Made by a program: the position numbers and the translations under genes. A stretch of 64,000 nt of DNA, taken from positions 1-64,000 of the forward strand of contig JARHVB010000023.1 in NCBI GenBank assembly GCA_029222685.1. Reading direction: 5' to 3'. The notes below the pieces were generated by a model, which worked only from the letters and a program-made list of their open reading frames with translations, was not told the DNA's origin and did not search any database. Shown piece after piece: positions 41,285 through 50,084 of the stretch; position 1 is the first letter of the stretch; each line of letters starts with the position of its first letter. The stretch comes from Terripilifer ovatus (GTDB lineage: Bacteria; Pseudomonadota; Alphaproteobacteria; Rhizobiales; Beijerinckiaceae).

Positions 41285-41866
41285 CTATTTGCTGGCCGAA
41301 ACCTTCTTGCGCTTTCCATCGGCGGCTGTCTTGCGCGCGCCGACAGGGGCTATGGCGCGCACGCGGCGCGATGAAGAGGTTGCCGGTTTCGGCGGTTCGG
41401 CGGCTTTGCGGAGCGACTGTTCAACCTGATCCAGTGTGGCAAACAGATCGCGTTGCGCCTTTGCGCTCAGGCCGCCAAAGATCTTGGTCTGGATGGCCTG
41501 CATCTCGTGCATCATTTCCACATAGAGATCGCGGCCGCTATCTTTCAGGATCACGAATATGGAGCCGCTCATGGGGTCGAGCGTGCGGTCGATGAATCCC
41601 AGTTCCAGCAGGCCGATGACGGCGCGCGAGATGGCGGCCTTGTCGAGCGTGACAAGTTCGGTGATGCGCGAGGCAGAAATGGGCGGGCGCCGGTAGAGGA
41701 CGCTGAGGACTTTCCATTGATGCGACGTCAACCCGCGAGACATATAAATGCCGGTCGTCTGGCGGCCGATCAGAGCGTGAAGGATGGAAATACGATAGGA
41801 AAAATTAAGTTCCAGCGGCAAATCACCGGCGGCCTTGGCAACGCGTTTCATTGCAGCTCTTTTCAT
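41285..41866 (-). CDS. MarR-family transcriptional regulator
   Basis: A 193-residue regulator. The winged helix-turn-helix is YMSRGLTSHQWKVLSVLYRRPPISASRITELVTLDKAAISRAVIGLLELGFIDR, a standard MarR core. The C-terminal 35 residues are unusual: a disordered, basic Ser/Arg/Lys/Ala tail (SSSRRVRAIAPVGARKT...). MarR proteins of aromatic pathways are usually repressors released by a CoA thioester or phenolic ligand. It lies inside the third Rieske cluster and diverges from the class II aldolase gene; the dyad at 38627 is a candidate target. Confidence 0.88.
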   Translation of the reverse strand: MKRAAMKRVAKAAGDLPLELNFSYRISILHALIGRQTTGIYMSRGLTSHQWKVLSVLYRRPPISASRITELVTLDKAAISRAVIGLLELGFIDRTLDPMSGSIFVILKDSGRDLYVEMMHEMQAIQTKIFGGLSAKAQRDLFATLDQVEQSLRKAAEPPKPATSSSRRVRAIAPVGARKTAADGKRKKVSASK

Positions 41867-42069
41867 AGGATGTCCTCAGACGAAGCAGCGACGTGCTTGA
41901 CGACAGGCATACGCGCTCGTTTGGCGACGATCAATTTAAATTACGCTTGACCGGCGGCATTCGCCGCAGTTTAGAAGGTTTGGAAACGCCAAACAAAACG
42001 ACCGCCGTCAGACACGACGCAATGCAGCCCGGCGGCTCGATCGCGACAACCCGAAACAGCAGGAAGGCA

Positions 42070-42846
42070 ATGACTATGACGCTCGATGAGATCAAGCATA
42101 GCGTGGCTGTCGGTAGCCAGATTCTTTCGATCACCGGATTGGCTGCGGGCATTCGCTCATCCATGGGACATGTCAGCCTGCGGGATCCGAACAACCCTGA
42201 TCGGTTCGTGGTCAAGGGACGCGGCTATCCCATCGACGCCATTCATCGCATGCGGGCCAAGGACATGGTTGTCTGCGATCTCGACGGCAGGCTGCTTGAA
42301 GGGCCGCCCGGCGTCGTTCAATGCAATGAAGTGATGATCCATGCTTGCGTGATGAAAGCCCGGCCGGAGGTCAATTCCGTGGTCCATGTCCATCCGCCCT
42401 TCAGCGTCATGCTGACCGTTATGGGCATCACGATCAGGCCGGTGGTTCTGGAAGGCATCAAACTCGTCCGCAAGCCGCTGCCGGTCTATCCGAAGACGGC
42501 GCTGATCACGTCGGTCGAGCGCGGCCGGGACATGGTCGCGGCTCTTGGCGATGCAGATGCCGTGCATCTGCTCGGCCATGGCGTGACGACCGTCGGCAAG
42601 ACGATGGAAGAGGCGGTGATGAACGCGTGGCAGCTCGAGCACCAGGCGCAGATGAACTATTACGCGACGACAGCCGCAGGTCCCGATCATCCGCAGATCG
42701 CCGATCACCTGATCGAGGAATTCCTGCAATGGAAGCCTCTCGCGGAGCCGCATTTCCAGGAGGCCGTAGCGAAAGTCGGCAAGGTCAACACGGGCGGCAG
42801 CATGTGGAGCGACCTCGTCGCAAAGGCGGAAGAAGCCATGCGGTGA
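42070..42846 (+). CDS. Class II aldolase/adducin family protein
   Basis: A 258-residue zinc aldolase-type protein. Metal ligands are His106 and His108 in VVHVHPPFSV and His170 in LLGHGVTT; Glu87 in CNEVMIH is the catalytic acid. GHVSLRDP and DGRLLEG match the phosphate-site region. Relatives include fuculose-phosphate aldolase and, in catabolic clusters, 4-hydroxy-2-oxo acid aldolases or decarboxylases of hydroxylated aromatic acids. It could split a ring-cleavage product of the Rieske pathway. AGGAAGG precedes the ATG; a second ATG lies two codons later. Confidence 0.85.
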   Translation: MTMTLDEIKHSVAVGSQILSITGLAAGIRSSMGHVSLRDPNNPDRFVVKGRGYPIDAIHRMRAKDMVVCDLDGRLLEGPPGVVQCNEVMIHACVMKARPEVNSVVHVHPPFSVMLTVMGITIRPVVLEGIKLVRKPLPVYPKTALITSVERGRDMVAALGDADAVHLLGHGVTTVGKTMEEAVMNAWQLEHQAQMNYYATTAAGPDHPQIADHLIEEFLQWKPLAEPHFQEAVAKVGKVNTGGSMWSDLVAKAEEAMR

Positions 42847-42928
42847 CTGCTCATGCGCCTATGCCGTGCTGCACAACGACCAAGCATGTTTGCCTAAAGA
42901 GTGGACTTGCGCTTACGGCGGCGATGGT

Positions 42929-42960
42929 GATGTAGACATCAACGTGGTGTCGATGTCGAC
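42929..42960. promoter_or_regulatory. Two adjacent inverted repeats upstream of the ABC importer genes
   Basis: GATGT-AG-ACATC (42929-42940) and GTCGA-TG-TCGAC (42949-42960) are perfect short dyads, 20 bases centre to centre, about 70 bp before the ATPase start. Tandem dyads at about two helical turns are typical of cooperative regulator binding. They are unlike the 38627 dyad, so another regulator may act here. Confidence 0.4.
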
Positions 42961-43029
42961 TTGACGGGCGAGTCCATTGATAGATAGGCTCGCCCTGGTG
43001 GCGAACCGGCCGGAGGCTAGGTAGTTTTA

Positions 43030-43845
43030 ATGGCTGTGATCCAGGCCACGAAGATCTCCAAGACATTCTACAACCCGTCGGAAAGTCGCGCCGTTAAGAC
43101 GCTGGACGATGTGAGTTTCAGCGCCGATAAAGACGAGTTCGTGGTTCTGCTCGGCCCCAGCGGATGCGGCAAGTCGACGTTCCTGAACATTCTCGCCGGC
43201 CTGACGTCGCATGATCGCGACGGCGGCAAGGTGACCGTTCACGGCAGAACGGTGCTGGCGCCGCAGCCCGATCTCATCGCCTACATGTTTCAGGATTCCA
43301 TTCTCTATCCCTGGAGAACGGTGATCAAGAACGTTGAGCTTGGTCTTGAAACACGCGCGATGTCGCGCGCCGAACGGCGCGAGCGCGCCTTCAAATATCT
43401 CGATCTCGTCGGCCTGCGCGCTTATGCCGATCACTACCCGCGGCAGATCTCCGGCGGCATGGCGCAGCGCGTCGCTCTGTGTCGCTCCCTGGCGCTCGAG
43501 ACAGAGATCATCCTGATGGATGAGCCATTCGGCGCGCTCGACGAGCAGACCCGCGCGACGCTCGGCTCCGAACTCGCATCCATCTGCCGGGAGCTGAAGC
43601 GGACGGTTGTTTTCGTCACCCACAGTCTCGCCGAAGCAGCCTTTCTCGGCGATCGCATCGCCGTCTTCAGCGCCCAGCCCGGACGCATCAAGATCGACAT
43701 CAAGAACAACCTGCCGCGCCCGCGCGTGATGGGGTCGCCGGAGTTCAGGAACTTCGTCGACGAGCTGTGGCTGCATCTGCAAGACGCGAAACAGCAGGCT
43801 GGGGCCGCGCCGGACAGGCAGGGCTCGCCCCTGGGGGCGACATGA
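43030..43845 (+). CDS. ABC transporter ATP-binding protein (SsuB/TauB type)
   Basis: A 271-residue ATPase: Walker A GPSGCGKST, Q-loop YMFQDSILYPW, signature ISGGMAQR, Walker B IILMDEPFGALD, switch His in FVTHSLAEA. It powers the importer with two different permeases encoded next (43842 and 44588) and the receptor at 45385. Its stop overlaps the first permease start by 4 bp. Confidence 0.93.
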   Translation: MAVIQATKISKTFYNPSESRAVKTLDDVSFSADKDEFVVLLGPSGCGKSTFLNILAGLTSHDRDGGKVTVHGRTVLAPQPDLIAYMFQDSILYPWRTVIKNVELGLETRAMSRAERRERAFKYLDLVGLRAYADHYPRQISGGMAQRVALCRSLALETEIILMDEPFGALDEQTRATLGSELASICRELKRTVVFVTHSLAEAAFLGDRIAVFSAQPGRIKIDIKNNLPRPRVMGSPEFRNFVDELWLHLQDAKQQAGAAPDRQGSPLGAT

Positions 43846-44591
43846 TCTCGCCTGCCGCGGCCAGGGCGGCGCTCATCGTTGCGCTGCTGGCGATCTGGGA
43901 ATTGTCGATCTATCTGTCGGGCGCCAGCAACATCCTTATTGCGCGGCCGTCGCAGATTGCCGTTGCCGCATGGAACATGATTGTCGGCGCGAGTTCGGCG
44001 CCGGACTTCTACCTGAACATCGGGCTGACCATCTTTGAACTGGTTGTCGCCTATGCGGTCGCAGTCGTCATCGGGCTGTCGATTGGGACGGTGGTCGCCA
44101 ACTGGAAGGTGTTGGGCGACGCGCTCGAGCCCTTGCTGCTGGCCCTCTATGCGCTACCCAAAGTCATCCTTTATCCGATCATCGTGCTGACGGCGGGAGC
44201 GGGCTTGGCCGGCAAGGCGTTCTTCGGCGTGCTGGTGGGCATCTTTGTCATCATCTTCAACACGTCGGCCGGGTTGCGGCAGATCGATCCCAATTACCTG
44301 CGGCTTTCGGACTCGCTCGGCTTCGGGCCGCGGCGGCGGTTTTTCTCGGTCATCCTGCCCGCAGCCGCACCGACGGTGCTCGCCGGGCTGCGCCTGGGCT
44401 TCGGCTATACGTTGATCGGCGTTCTCACGGCGGAACTGCTCACCGTCAACTCGGGCCTGGGGCGGCTCATCGACTGGGCATCGTTCAACTTCTACACGCC
44501 GGATCTGTTTGCCCTCATCTTCCTGGCCATTGGCTTGGGGATTTTGGGCAATATGGCGTTTTCGTCGCTTGAGAGGCGGTGGGTCCGGTGA
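43842..44591 (+). CDS. ABC transporter permease (SsuC/TauC type), first of two
   Basis: A 249-residue membrane protein with about six hydrophobic helices. The coupling loop reads RLSDSLGFGPRRRFFSVILPAAAPTVLAGLRLGFG, and LTVNSGLGRLIDWA is the family tail. ATG 43842 overlaps the ATPase stop (ATGA); the frame extends upstream without hydrophobic character. It probably pairs with the second permease as a heterodimer, whereas most relatives use a single permease gene. Confidence 0.88.
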   Translation: MISPAAARAALIVALLAIWELSIYLSGASNILIARPSQIAVAAWNMIVGASSAPDFYLNIGLTIFELVVAYAVAVVIGLSIGTVVANWKVLGDALEPLLLALYALPKVILYPIIVLTAGAGLAGKAFFGVLVGIFVIIFNTSAGLRQIDPNYLRLSDSLGFGPRRRFFSVILPAAAPTVLAGLRLGFGYTLIGVLTAELLTVNSGLGRLIDWASFNFYTPDLFALIFLAIGLGILGNMAFSSLERRWVR

Positions 44592-45361
44592 GCGCCGCAT
44601 CGTCGTCCGCGACGAGAACCGTTATCGCCATTCGCCTGGCCTGCGGCGTGTTGGCACTGCTCGCCTGGGATCTCAGTCTTCGCCTCGGCCTCATCGATCC
44701 GCTTTTCCTGGCGACGCCGCTGCAGACGTTCCAGGCCTTGCCGAAGACGGCGGTGGCCTCGCTGCCGCATATTGCCGTAAGCTTTCTCTCGTTCTTTCAG
44801 GCGCTGGCATTGGGCGTCGGAGCCGCCGTCGTCGTCGGCTATCTCGTCAATACGTCCACCTATGCCTCGCGCATGTTCATGCCGATTTTCCAGGCCGGCG
44901 TGACCTTGCCGAAGGTGACGCTGCTGCCCGTACTGGTTCTGTGGCTCGGCATCGAGAAGACGACGATCATCACCTACGGCGCGCTCTCGGCATTTTTCCC
45001 GATGATCGTCAATGTCGCGGCCGCGATGCAGGAAGTGAAGCCCAATCAGATCACGTTGGCGCGTTCGCTCGGCCTGTCCCGCGCGGCGATCATGCGCAAG
45101 GCGGTCATTCCGGCGATGCTGCCGGTGCTGGCATCCGGCCTCTTCTACGCCTGCAACGCGGCAATGATGGGCGTGTTCATCGTCGAACTCGCAGTCGCCA
45201 GAGTCGGTGTGGGCGCCTATGTGCACGATCTGGCGGTGACGTTCCGGACGCCGGAGCTTTACGCCGCGGTGGTTCTGACATCATTGATGACGATCGCGAT
45301 CAATCTGGCGATCTGGTACGCCGCCCGGCATCTCAGCAAATGGCGAACGGTTGATATCTGA
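44588..45361 (+). CDS. ABC transporter permease (SsuC/TauC type), second of two
   Basis: A 257-residue membrane protein, related to the one before it: LARSLGLSRAAIMRKAVIPAMLPVLASGLFYACNAAMMG is the coupling loop. The start is GTG at 44588, overlapping the upstream stop (GTGA) with GAGAGG 11 bases before; GTG 44579 is too close to that box. It likely forms the translocation channel together with the product of 43842. Confidence 0.87.
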   Translation: MSAASSSATRTVIAIRLACGVLALLAWDLSLRLGLIDPLFLATPLQTFQALPKTAVASLPHIAVSFLSFFQALALGVGAAVVVGYLVNTSTYASRMFMPIFQAGVTLPKVTLLPVLVLWLGIEKTTIITYGALSAFFPMIVNVAAAMQEVKPNQITLARSLGLSRAAIMRKAVIPAMLPVLASGLFYACNAAMMGVFIVELAVARVGVGAYVHDLAVTFRTPELYAAVVLTSLMTIAINLAIWYAARHLSKWRTVDI

Positions 45362-45384
45362 CTGCTCAAGCAAGGGGGCTTATT

Positions 45385-46353
45385 ATGACATTGTCTTTCC
45401 ATAAAGCTGCTTTCGTCGGTTTGGCGATGGCTTTCCACGCCGGGGCGTCCGGTGCCGCTATCGCACAGGAGACATTCAAATACGGCTCGCCGGTGAACAC
45501 GCCGAATTTCTATCTGCCGGTTCTGGCGGCGCAGGAGCAGGGGTTCTTCAAGAAGAACGGCGTCAAGGTCGAATGGCTGCCGTCGCAAAGCGGGCCGGAC
45601 ATGCAACGAGCCATGGCGGCGGGCGCGATCAAGATCGCGTCCTCGCAGACCATTCCGGATCTGCTGTCGATCGCGCGCGGCGTCCCGCTCGTCATCGTCG
45701 GGCAGATGCAGACCTATGACGATTTCGCGCTCTGGGTGAATACGAACGGAAAGGTGAAAAAGCCCGAAGATCTCAAGGGCGCTCGCATCGGCGTCTCGCG
45801 CTTCGGCGGAACCGAGCATTCCTACGCGCAACTGATCGCGTCGAAGCTGGGTTATGAAAAGGACATTCAGTTCGTCGCCACCGGCGGCATTCGCGAAAGC
45901 CTCGCCATGCTGACGACCGGCGGTATCGATGCCGTGGTCCTGACGGTCAGCAATCTGACCGATCTGAAACTGCAGGGCCGTGTGACGGAAATCCTGAAAG
46001 TGAAGGATTATCTGCCGCAGAGCTGGCTGGCTTATACAATTCTGGCCACCCGCGACTTCGTCAATAAAGATCCGGAGACGGCCAGGAAGATCGTCCAGTC
46101 GCTTCTCGAGGCAAACCGCTATCTGATGGACAAGGGTTCAAAGGACTGGGCGGTCGCCAAGATCAAGGAATTGAGCGGTTATTCCACCGAGGCGGCCGAA
46201 CTCATCTACGGGGCGCTCGACCTGAGCACCGACGGGAAGGTCACCAAGACAGCGCTCGACAATGTCGCGCAGTATATGGTCGAGCATCAGCAGTTGAAAG
46301 CCGGCGAAGTGCCTGGCATGGAGAAGGCATTTACGGATAAGCTGCTGCAGTAG
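45385..46353 (+). CDS. ABC transporter substrate-binding protein (NMT1/SsuA-like)
   Basis: A 322-residue periplasmic receptor with a signal peptide ending at GAAIAQETF. Landmarks are YLPVLAAQEQGFFKKNGVKVEWL, AMAAGAIKIASSQTIPDLLSIARG and KKPEDLKGARIGVSRFGG. It completes the importer 43030-45361. Within the third Rieske cluster it presumably binds the aromatic or amine substrate. AGGGGG precedes the ATG. Confidence 0.9.
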   Translation: MTLSFHKAAFVGLAMAFHAGASGAAIAQETFKYGSPVNTPNFYLPVLAAQEQGFFKKNGVKVEWLPSQSGPDMQRAMAAGAIKIASSQTIPDLLSIARGVPLVIVGQMQTYDDFALWVNTNGKVKKPEDLKGARIGVSRFGGTEHSYAQLIASKLGYEKDIQFVATGGIRESLAMLTTGGIDAVVLTVSNLTDLKLQGRVTEILKVKDYLPQSWLAYTILATRDFVNKDPETARKIVQSLLEANRYLMDKGSKDWAVAKIKELSGYSTEAAELIYGALDLSTDGKVTKTALDNVAQYMVEHQQLKAGEVPGMEKAFTDKLLQ

Positions 46354-46365
46354 ACCGAGGCCGCA

Positions 46366-47370
46366 TTGCCACTGGACGAGACGAACGAATGGGCCACGCT
46401 GACGCAGCGGATGGCGGCGGCCGGCCTGGAATTGGGTGGGTTTGGATTTTCGCCGGCTCTGGCGCCGGAGGAAGTCGCATTCATGACCCGTGCGGGCGGC
46501 GGGCGGCACGCAGGTTTGTTTCCGGCGATCGCTGTAGAGCTCTCGACGGCGATCGATGAGGTCTTGGGAGACTTCAGAGGCCGGGTCCTCCATGCGATTG
46601 ATCTGCTGGCACCGTATCTTGCCAGCTATGCGATGCTGTCGCCCTTCGCGCTGAAGTTCAACATGAGCGATGCCGGGGGCGCCGGCGCACTATCGTTCGA
46701 TAGGCCCGAGGGCAGCGACTGGCCGCTATGTCCGGACATGTATCTGCTCGAACTGCCGACGAAGGCTGCGGACATCAATGCCGGGATCGACTTCCGTGAT
46801 CGAAAGCCCGTCGTTTTCTGGCGCGGCTCCACGACGGGCGGCGGCTGGTTCCGGTCCACGGCCGATCTCTTGGCCAGCTACCGCGTGGAATCCTGTCTTC
46901 GCGTGCACGCGGCGCTGGGCGAGCGGGCCGACTGCCGCATATCCAGGATCGTGCAATTGCTGGGCCCTACGGAGGCGGAGGCCGTCGCCGCGCTCGGCGA
47001 AGCAGACGTGTTCGCGGACGTCGTGCCCGAAAGCGCCTTCGGCGCCTGTCAGATGGTTCTCGATCTGCCAGGCAATGCAGCGGCCTGGGGCGCATGCTTC
47101 AAATATCTTGCCGGATGCCTGGTCCTCAAACCACCGTCGGGCCGCGAATTGTCCTATTCGCACCTGCTGCGGCCCTGGACGCATTATATTCCCGTCGCCC
47201 GCGACATGAGCGATATCGCCGACCGCGTGACATGGGTGGACGACCATCCTGATGAAGCGGCGGCGATCGCAGCGACCGGGCAGGCGAAGATGCGCGCCGT
47301 CGCGCAGGACGTTGCCGTTCAAATGCTGCGCGCCTTCGAGGCGAACAACAGGACCGGCGAGCTCAGGTGA
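46366..47370 (+). CDS. GT90 / CAP10-like glycosyltransferase-family protein
   Basis: A 334-residue protein. The C-terminal two thirds match the CAP10/GT90 (lipopolysaccharide-modifying) family: KPVVFWRGSTTGGGW, DLPGNAAAWGACFKYLAGCLVLKPPSGRELSYSHLLRPWTHYIPVARDMSDIADRVTWVDDH. Members move xylose or other sugars to surface polysaccharides or proteins. The start is TTG, 5 bases after GAGG and 12 bp after the ABC receptor stop. A sugar-transferring enzyme at the end of an importer operon is unexpected; it could modify a catabolite, or simply be placed there. No signal peptide is visible. Confidence 0.78.
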   Translation: MPLDETNEWATLTQRMAAAGLELGGFGFSPALAPEEVAFMTRAGGGRHAGLFPAIAVELSTAIDEVLGDFRGRVLHAIDLLAPYLASYAMLSPFALKFNMSDAGGAGALSFDRPEGSDWPLCPDMYLLELPTKAADINAGIDFRDRKPVVFWRGSTTGGGWFRSTADLLASYRVESCLRVHAALGERADCRISRIVQLLGPTEAEAVAALGEADVFADVVPESAFGACQMVLDLPGNAAAWGACFKYLAGCLVLKPPSGRELSYSHLLRPWTHYIPVARDMSDIADRVTWVDDHPDEAAAIAATGQAKMRAVAQDVAVQMLRAFEANNRTGELR

Positions 47371-47387
47371 GGACCAGGAACTAGTGT

Positions 47388-47500
47388 GTCATTCCCGACG
47401 CGCCGCAGGCGCGAGCGGGAATCCAGGAGGCGAGGGCCGCATTGAGTCGTTATGTTGCCTCTGGATTCCCGCTCTGCGCTTCGCTGGGCGGGAATGACAG
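47388..47500. repeat. Large imperfect inverted repeat between convergent genes
   Basis: GTCATTCCCG ... CGGGAATCCAG on the left (about 47388-47427) faces CTGGATTCCCG ... CGGGAATGAC on the right (about 47460-47499); each arm is itself a small hairpin. Such elements are frequent between genes in alphaproteobacteria. Placed between converging genes, it may serve as a two-way terminator. Confidence 0.8.
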
Positions 47501-47512
47501 ACCCACGCAAGC

Positions 47513-47899
47513 TCAGTAGGCGTCGATCTCCTTGAGCGCGGCAGTGGCCTGGCCCCAACTGTCGGCTGCCGCCGGCAGGCCGTAATACAGCACCGCGTGA
47601 AGCAGGATCTCGCGGATCTCTTCCTTGGTAACGCCGTTGGCGATGGCGCCCTTCACGTGGTTCTTCAACTGGGCGGGGCGCGACTGGCCGGCGAGCATGG
47701 CGATGGTCAGCATGCTGCGCAGTTTGAGCGACAGCTCGGGTCGGCTCCACACTTCGCCGAAGCAGATGCGGGTGACGGCATCCTGAAGCGGCATCTGGAA
47801 GTCGTCGGCGTTGTCTAGGGCGCGCATGCCTTCGGGGCCGAAGATCTGTTCGCGCAGCGCGCGTCCACGCGCTGCGGCATCGTTGGCGGATTCGCTCAT
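47513..47899 (-). CDS. Carboxymuconolactone decarboxylase family protein
   Basis: A 128-residue all-helical protein of the CMD/AhpD fold. The core reads ELSLKLRSMLTIAMLAGQSRPAQLKNHVKGAIANGVTKEEIREILLHAVLYYG, close to PcaC, which decarboxylates 4-carboxymuconolactone in the protocatechuate branch. The AhpD-type Cys-x-x-Cys is absent, which argues against a peroxidase. It is the last gene of an operon with a flavin monooxygenase and a hydrolase; the substrate may be a lactone related to the PcaC substrate. Confidence 0.85.
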   Translation of the reverse strand: MSESANDAAARGRALREQIFGPEGMRALDNADDFQMPLQDAVTRICFGEVWSRPELSLKLRSMLTIAMLAGQSRPAQLKNHVKGAIANGVTKEEIREILLHAVLYYGLPAAADSWGQATAALKEIDAY

Positions 47900-47932
47900 G
47901 CTGGTTTCCGGTCTGGCTGGGGTTGGATCATG

Positions 47933-49123
47933 TCAGGCAAATACCTGCGCACGGATGTCTGGGGAAGGGGCCGTAAGGCCGGCCAGCCGAGGTGTCACCT
48001 CCCGCGCGAAGAGCGTCAGGTTCTCGACGGTCTCGGCGTGGCCGAGCGTGCCGGCCTGACCCATCATCAGGAGATTGCCGAAGCCGCCGACCTCGCCGTG
48101 GAACTGCCGGATCTGTGCGAAGACGTCGTCGGGCGTGCCGACGAACATCAGGCCGGCGTCGATATATTGCTCGATCGTCGGGTTGGCGGGCAGCGGCTTG
48201 CCGTCGCGGGTGCGGGGACGGACGGCGGCGGAGCCGGCCTGCAGCATACGGACATTGTCGCGCACGGAGTTGAAGCCAGCGGGATTGGAGAAGTGCGGTT
48301 CGAGCCGCGCGGCCGTGGAAAAATAGGCCTTCATCTCTTCGGCGCGGGCGAAGGCCGTGGCGCGGTCGTTGGCGACCGACACGAGCGCGAGATAAGCGAG
48401 CCGGTCGTCTGAGGGCTGCCGGCCATGTGCTTCGAGATAGGCCTGGCGATAGCCGGCGAACACCGAGCGCGCGACGGCGCCGGAGAGGAAGGTGCCGCAG
48501 GTATAATCGAGGCGGGCATGTTGCGCGGCGCTGCCGGCGCTCGACGCCGTCATCCAGATCGGAGGGCATGGCTGCTGCAACGGGCGGGGCCAGAGGCTGA
48601 CGACGCGGTAGTGATAATGCTCACCGTTCCAGGAGAAATTCTCCTCCGTATTGGTCAGCGCCGCGACCACCAGGTCATGGGCCTCCCAGAAGCGGTCCAT
48701 GAAGCCGTTCGACTGCTGGTTCGACATATAGACTTCATAGCCGGCGCCCTTGACCAGGCCGACTTCGAGACGGCCGCCAGACAGGACGTCTACCATGGCG
48801 ATCTCTTCGGCGACGCGCACCGGATTGGAGCGGTGCGCGAGCGGGATGCCGAGCGCGAGCAGCCGCGCGTTCTTCGTCTGCCGCGCCAGGATCGCCAGGG
48901 TGGTCATGCATGAGGTCGACATGCAGGTCGCCGAAGCATGATGCTCGTTGACCATGATGTTGTAGCCGAGCTCGTCGGCCAGCATATATTCGTCGAGATA
49001 GCGGTTGAGCAGAGCCTGCGCCTCGCGCGGGTCGCAATGCCTCTGGGGCAGGGTGACGCGCATCGAGCCTTGCACATCGAAGGCGGGATAATAGGCCTGT
49101 TCGCTGAACTGCCAGACTTTCAT
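47933..49123 (-). CDS. Luciferase-like (bacterial LLM class) flavin-dependent monooxygenase
   Basis: A 396-residue TIM-barrel monooxygenase using reduced flavin from a separate reductase. Landmarks are LADELGYNIMVNEHHASATCMSTS (the loop with conserved Asn-Glu-His-His), RLLALGIPLAHRSNPVRVAEEIAMVDVLSGGRLEVGLVKG and PTIEQYIDAGLMFVGTPDDVFAQI. The frame is open upstream, but ATG 49123 has GAGGAG about 10 bases before and starts the barrel. It lies 13 bp after the hydrolase gene. It may hydroxylate or oxidatively cleave an aromatic or lactone intermediate. Confidence 0.87.
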   Translation of the reverse strand: MKVWQFSEQAYYPAFDVQGSMRVTLPQRHCDPREAQALLNRYLDEYMLADELGYNIMVNEHHASATCMSTSCMTTLAILARQTKNARLLALGIPLAHRSNPVRVAEEIAMVDVLSGGRLEVGLVKGAGYEVYMSNQQSNGFMDRFWEAHDLVVAALTNTEENFSWNGEHYHYRVVSLWPRPLQQPCPPIWMTASSAGSAAQHARLDYTCGTFLSGAVARSVFAGYRQAYLEAHGRQPSDDRLAYLALVSVANDRATAFARAEEMKAYFSTAARLEPHFSNPAGFNSVRDNVRMLQAGSAAVRPRTRDGKPLPANPTIEQYIDAGLMFVGTPDDVFAQIRQFHGEVGGFGNLLMMGQAGTLGHAETVENLTLFAREVTPRLAGLTAPSPDIRAQVFA

Positions 49124-49136
49124 GGGGATGTGCTCC

Positions 49137-49964
49137 TCAGGCTGCGGCGGCGGCGGATGATACGCCGGCGAATTCGATGATCGCGCGGGCTGCCGGCTCG
49201 GCGCCGTCGACATGGATGCGGTGCCCGCACCCCGGCAGAACCTGCAGAGTGGCGTCGGGCAGCGCCGCCGTGATCTCCTGCGCATAGTCGCACGGGACGA
49301 TGGCATCGGCATCGCCCCAGAGGATCAGCGCCGGGAGCCTGGCGCGGTGCAAGCGCTGCCGCAATTTCGGATTGTGGAGATAGGGCGACCAGCCGAACAG
49401 GCTGAGCGCGGCCCTGTTGTGCGCCGCCCGTTCCAGCACCTCGACTGGCTGGGCCGCGGGGTCGACGCGCGGCGGAAGCGGGCTCGTCTGCATCTTCTGT
49501 TCGACCTCGGCCGCCGACAGCATGAAGATGTCGACGACCCGCTGCGTGCGGCGATCTCCGGTACTGAGGCCGAGCGGCGCTCCGAGCACGGTGCGCGATA
49601 TGCGGCGGGGCTCCTTCACCAGCATTTCGAGCGCGATCCAGCCGCCGAGCGACAGGCCCACCAGGGTCACAGCGTCGAGATGCAGATGATCGAGCAGGTC
49701 GAGATAGAAATAGCCGAGATCATCGGCCGTGGTGATGCCCGGCGGCAGGTCCGAGGCGCCGAAGCCCGGATGCGACGGCGCATAGACGGTGAATGTCTCG
49801 GCCAGCCGGTCGACCAGGCCCGCCGCGGCCTCGAGCCCGTCCATCCCGTGCAGAAACAGCAACGGCGGCCCATCGCCCTTGCGGACGATCTCGACGGCGG
49901 ACCCGCGCATGTCGAGCGTATCGGCGCCTTTAAGGAATGTTTCCCGGACGGTTTCCTCGCTCAA
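49137..49964 (-). CDS. Alpha/beta hydrolase
   Basis: A 275-residue serine hydrolase: oxyanion segment FLHGMDGLEAAAG, nucleophile Ser105 in GLSLGG, Asp in LWGDADAIVP, and His in PGCGHRIHVDG. It fits enol-lactone hydrolases and meta-cleavage hydrolases. It is first in the operon with the flavin monooxygenase and the CMD protein, and diverges from the LysR gene at 50085, which probably controls it. The C-terminus ends in an Ala run (SSAAAAA). Confidence 0.87.
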   Translation of the reverse strand: MSEETVRETFLKGADTLDMRGSAVEIVRKGDGPPLLFLHGMDGLEAAAGLVDRLAETFTVYAPSHPGFGASDLPPGITTADDLGYFYLDLLDHLHLDAVTLVGLSLGGWIALEMLVKEPRRISRTVLGAPLGLSTGDRRTQRVVDIFMLSAAEVEQKMQTSPLPPRVDPAAQPVEVLERAAHNRAALSLFGWSPYLHNPKLRQRLHRARLPALILWGDADAIVPCDYAQEITAALPDATLQVLPGCGHRIHVDGAEPAARAIIEFAGVSSAAAAA

Positions 49965-50084
49965 ACTTGCCTCCTCAGCGCGGCCCGGTCATCGCCGGAC
50001 GCTGACAGATCAATCGTGGAATGCGGGCCGATGGTCCAATTCTTTGCACTTGCCAGACTGATGCCTCGCTGGCATTGAAGTTTC

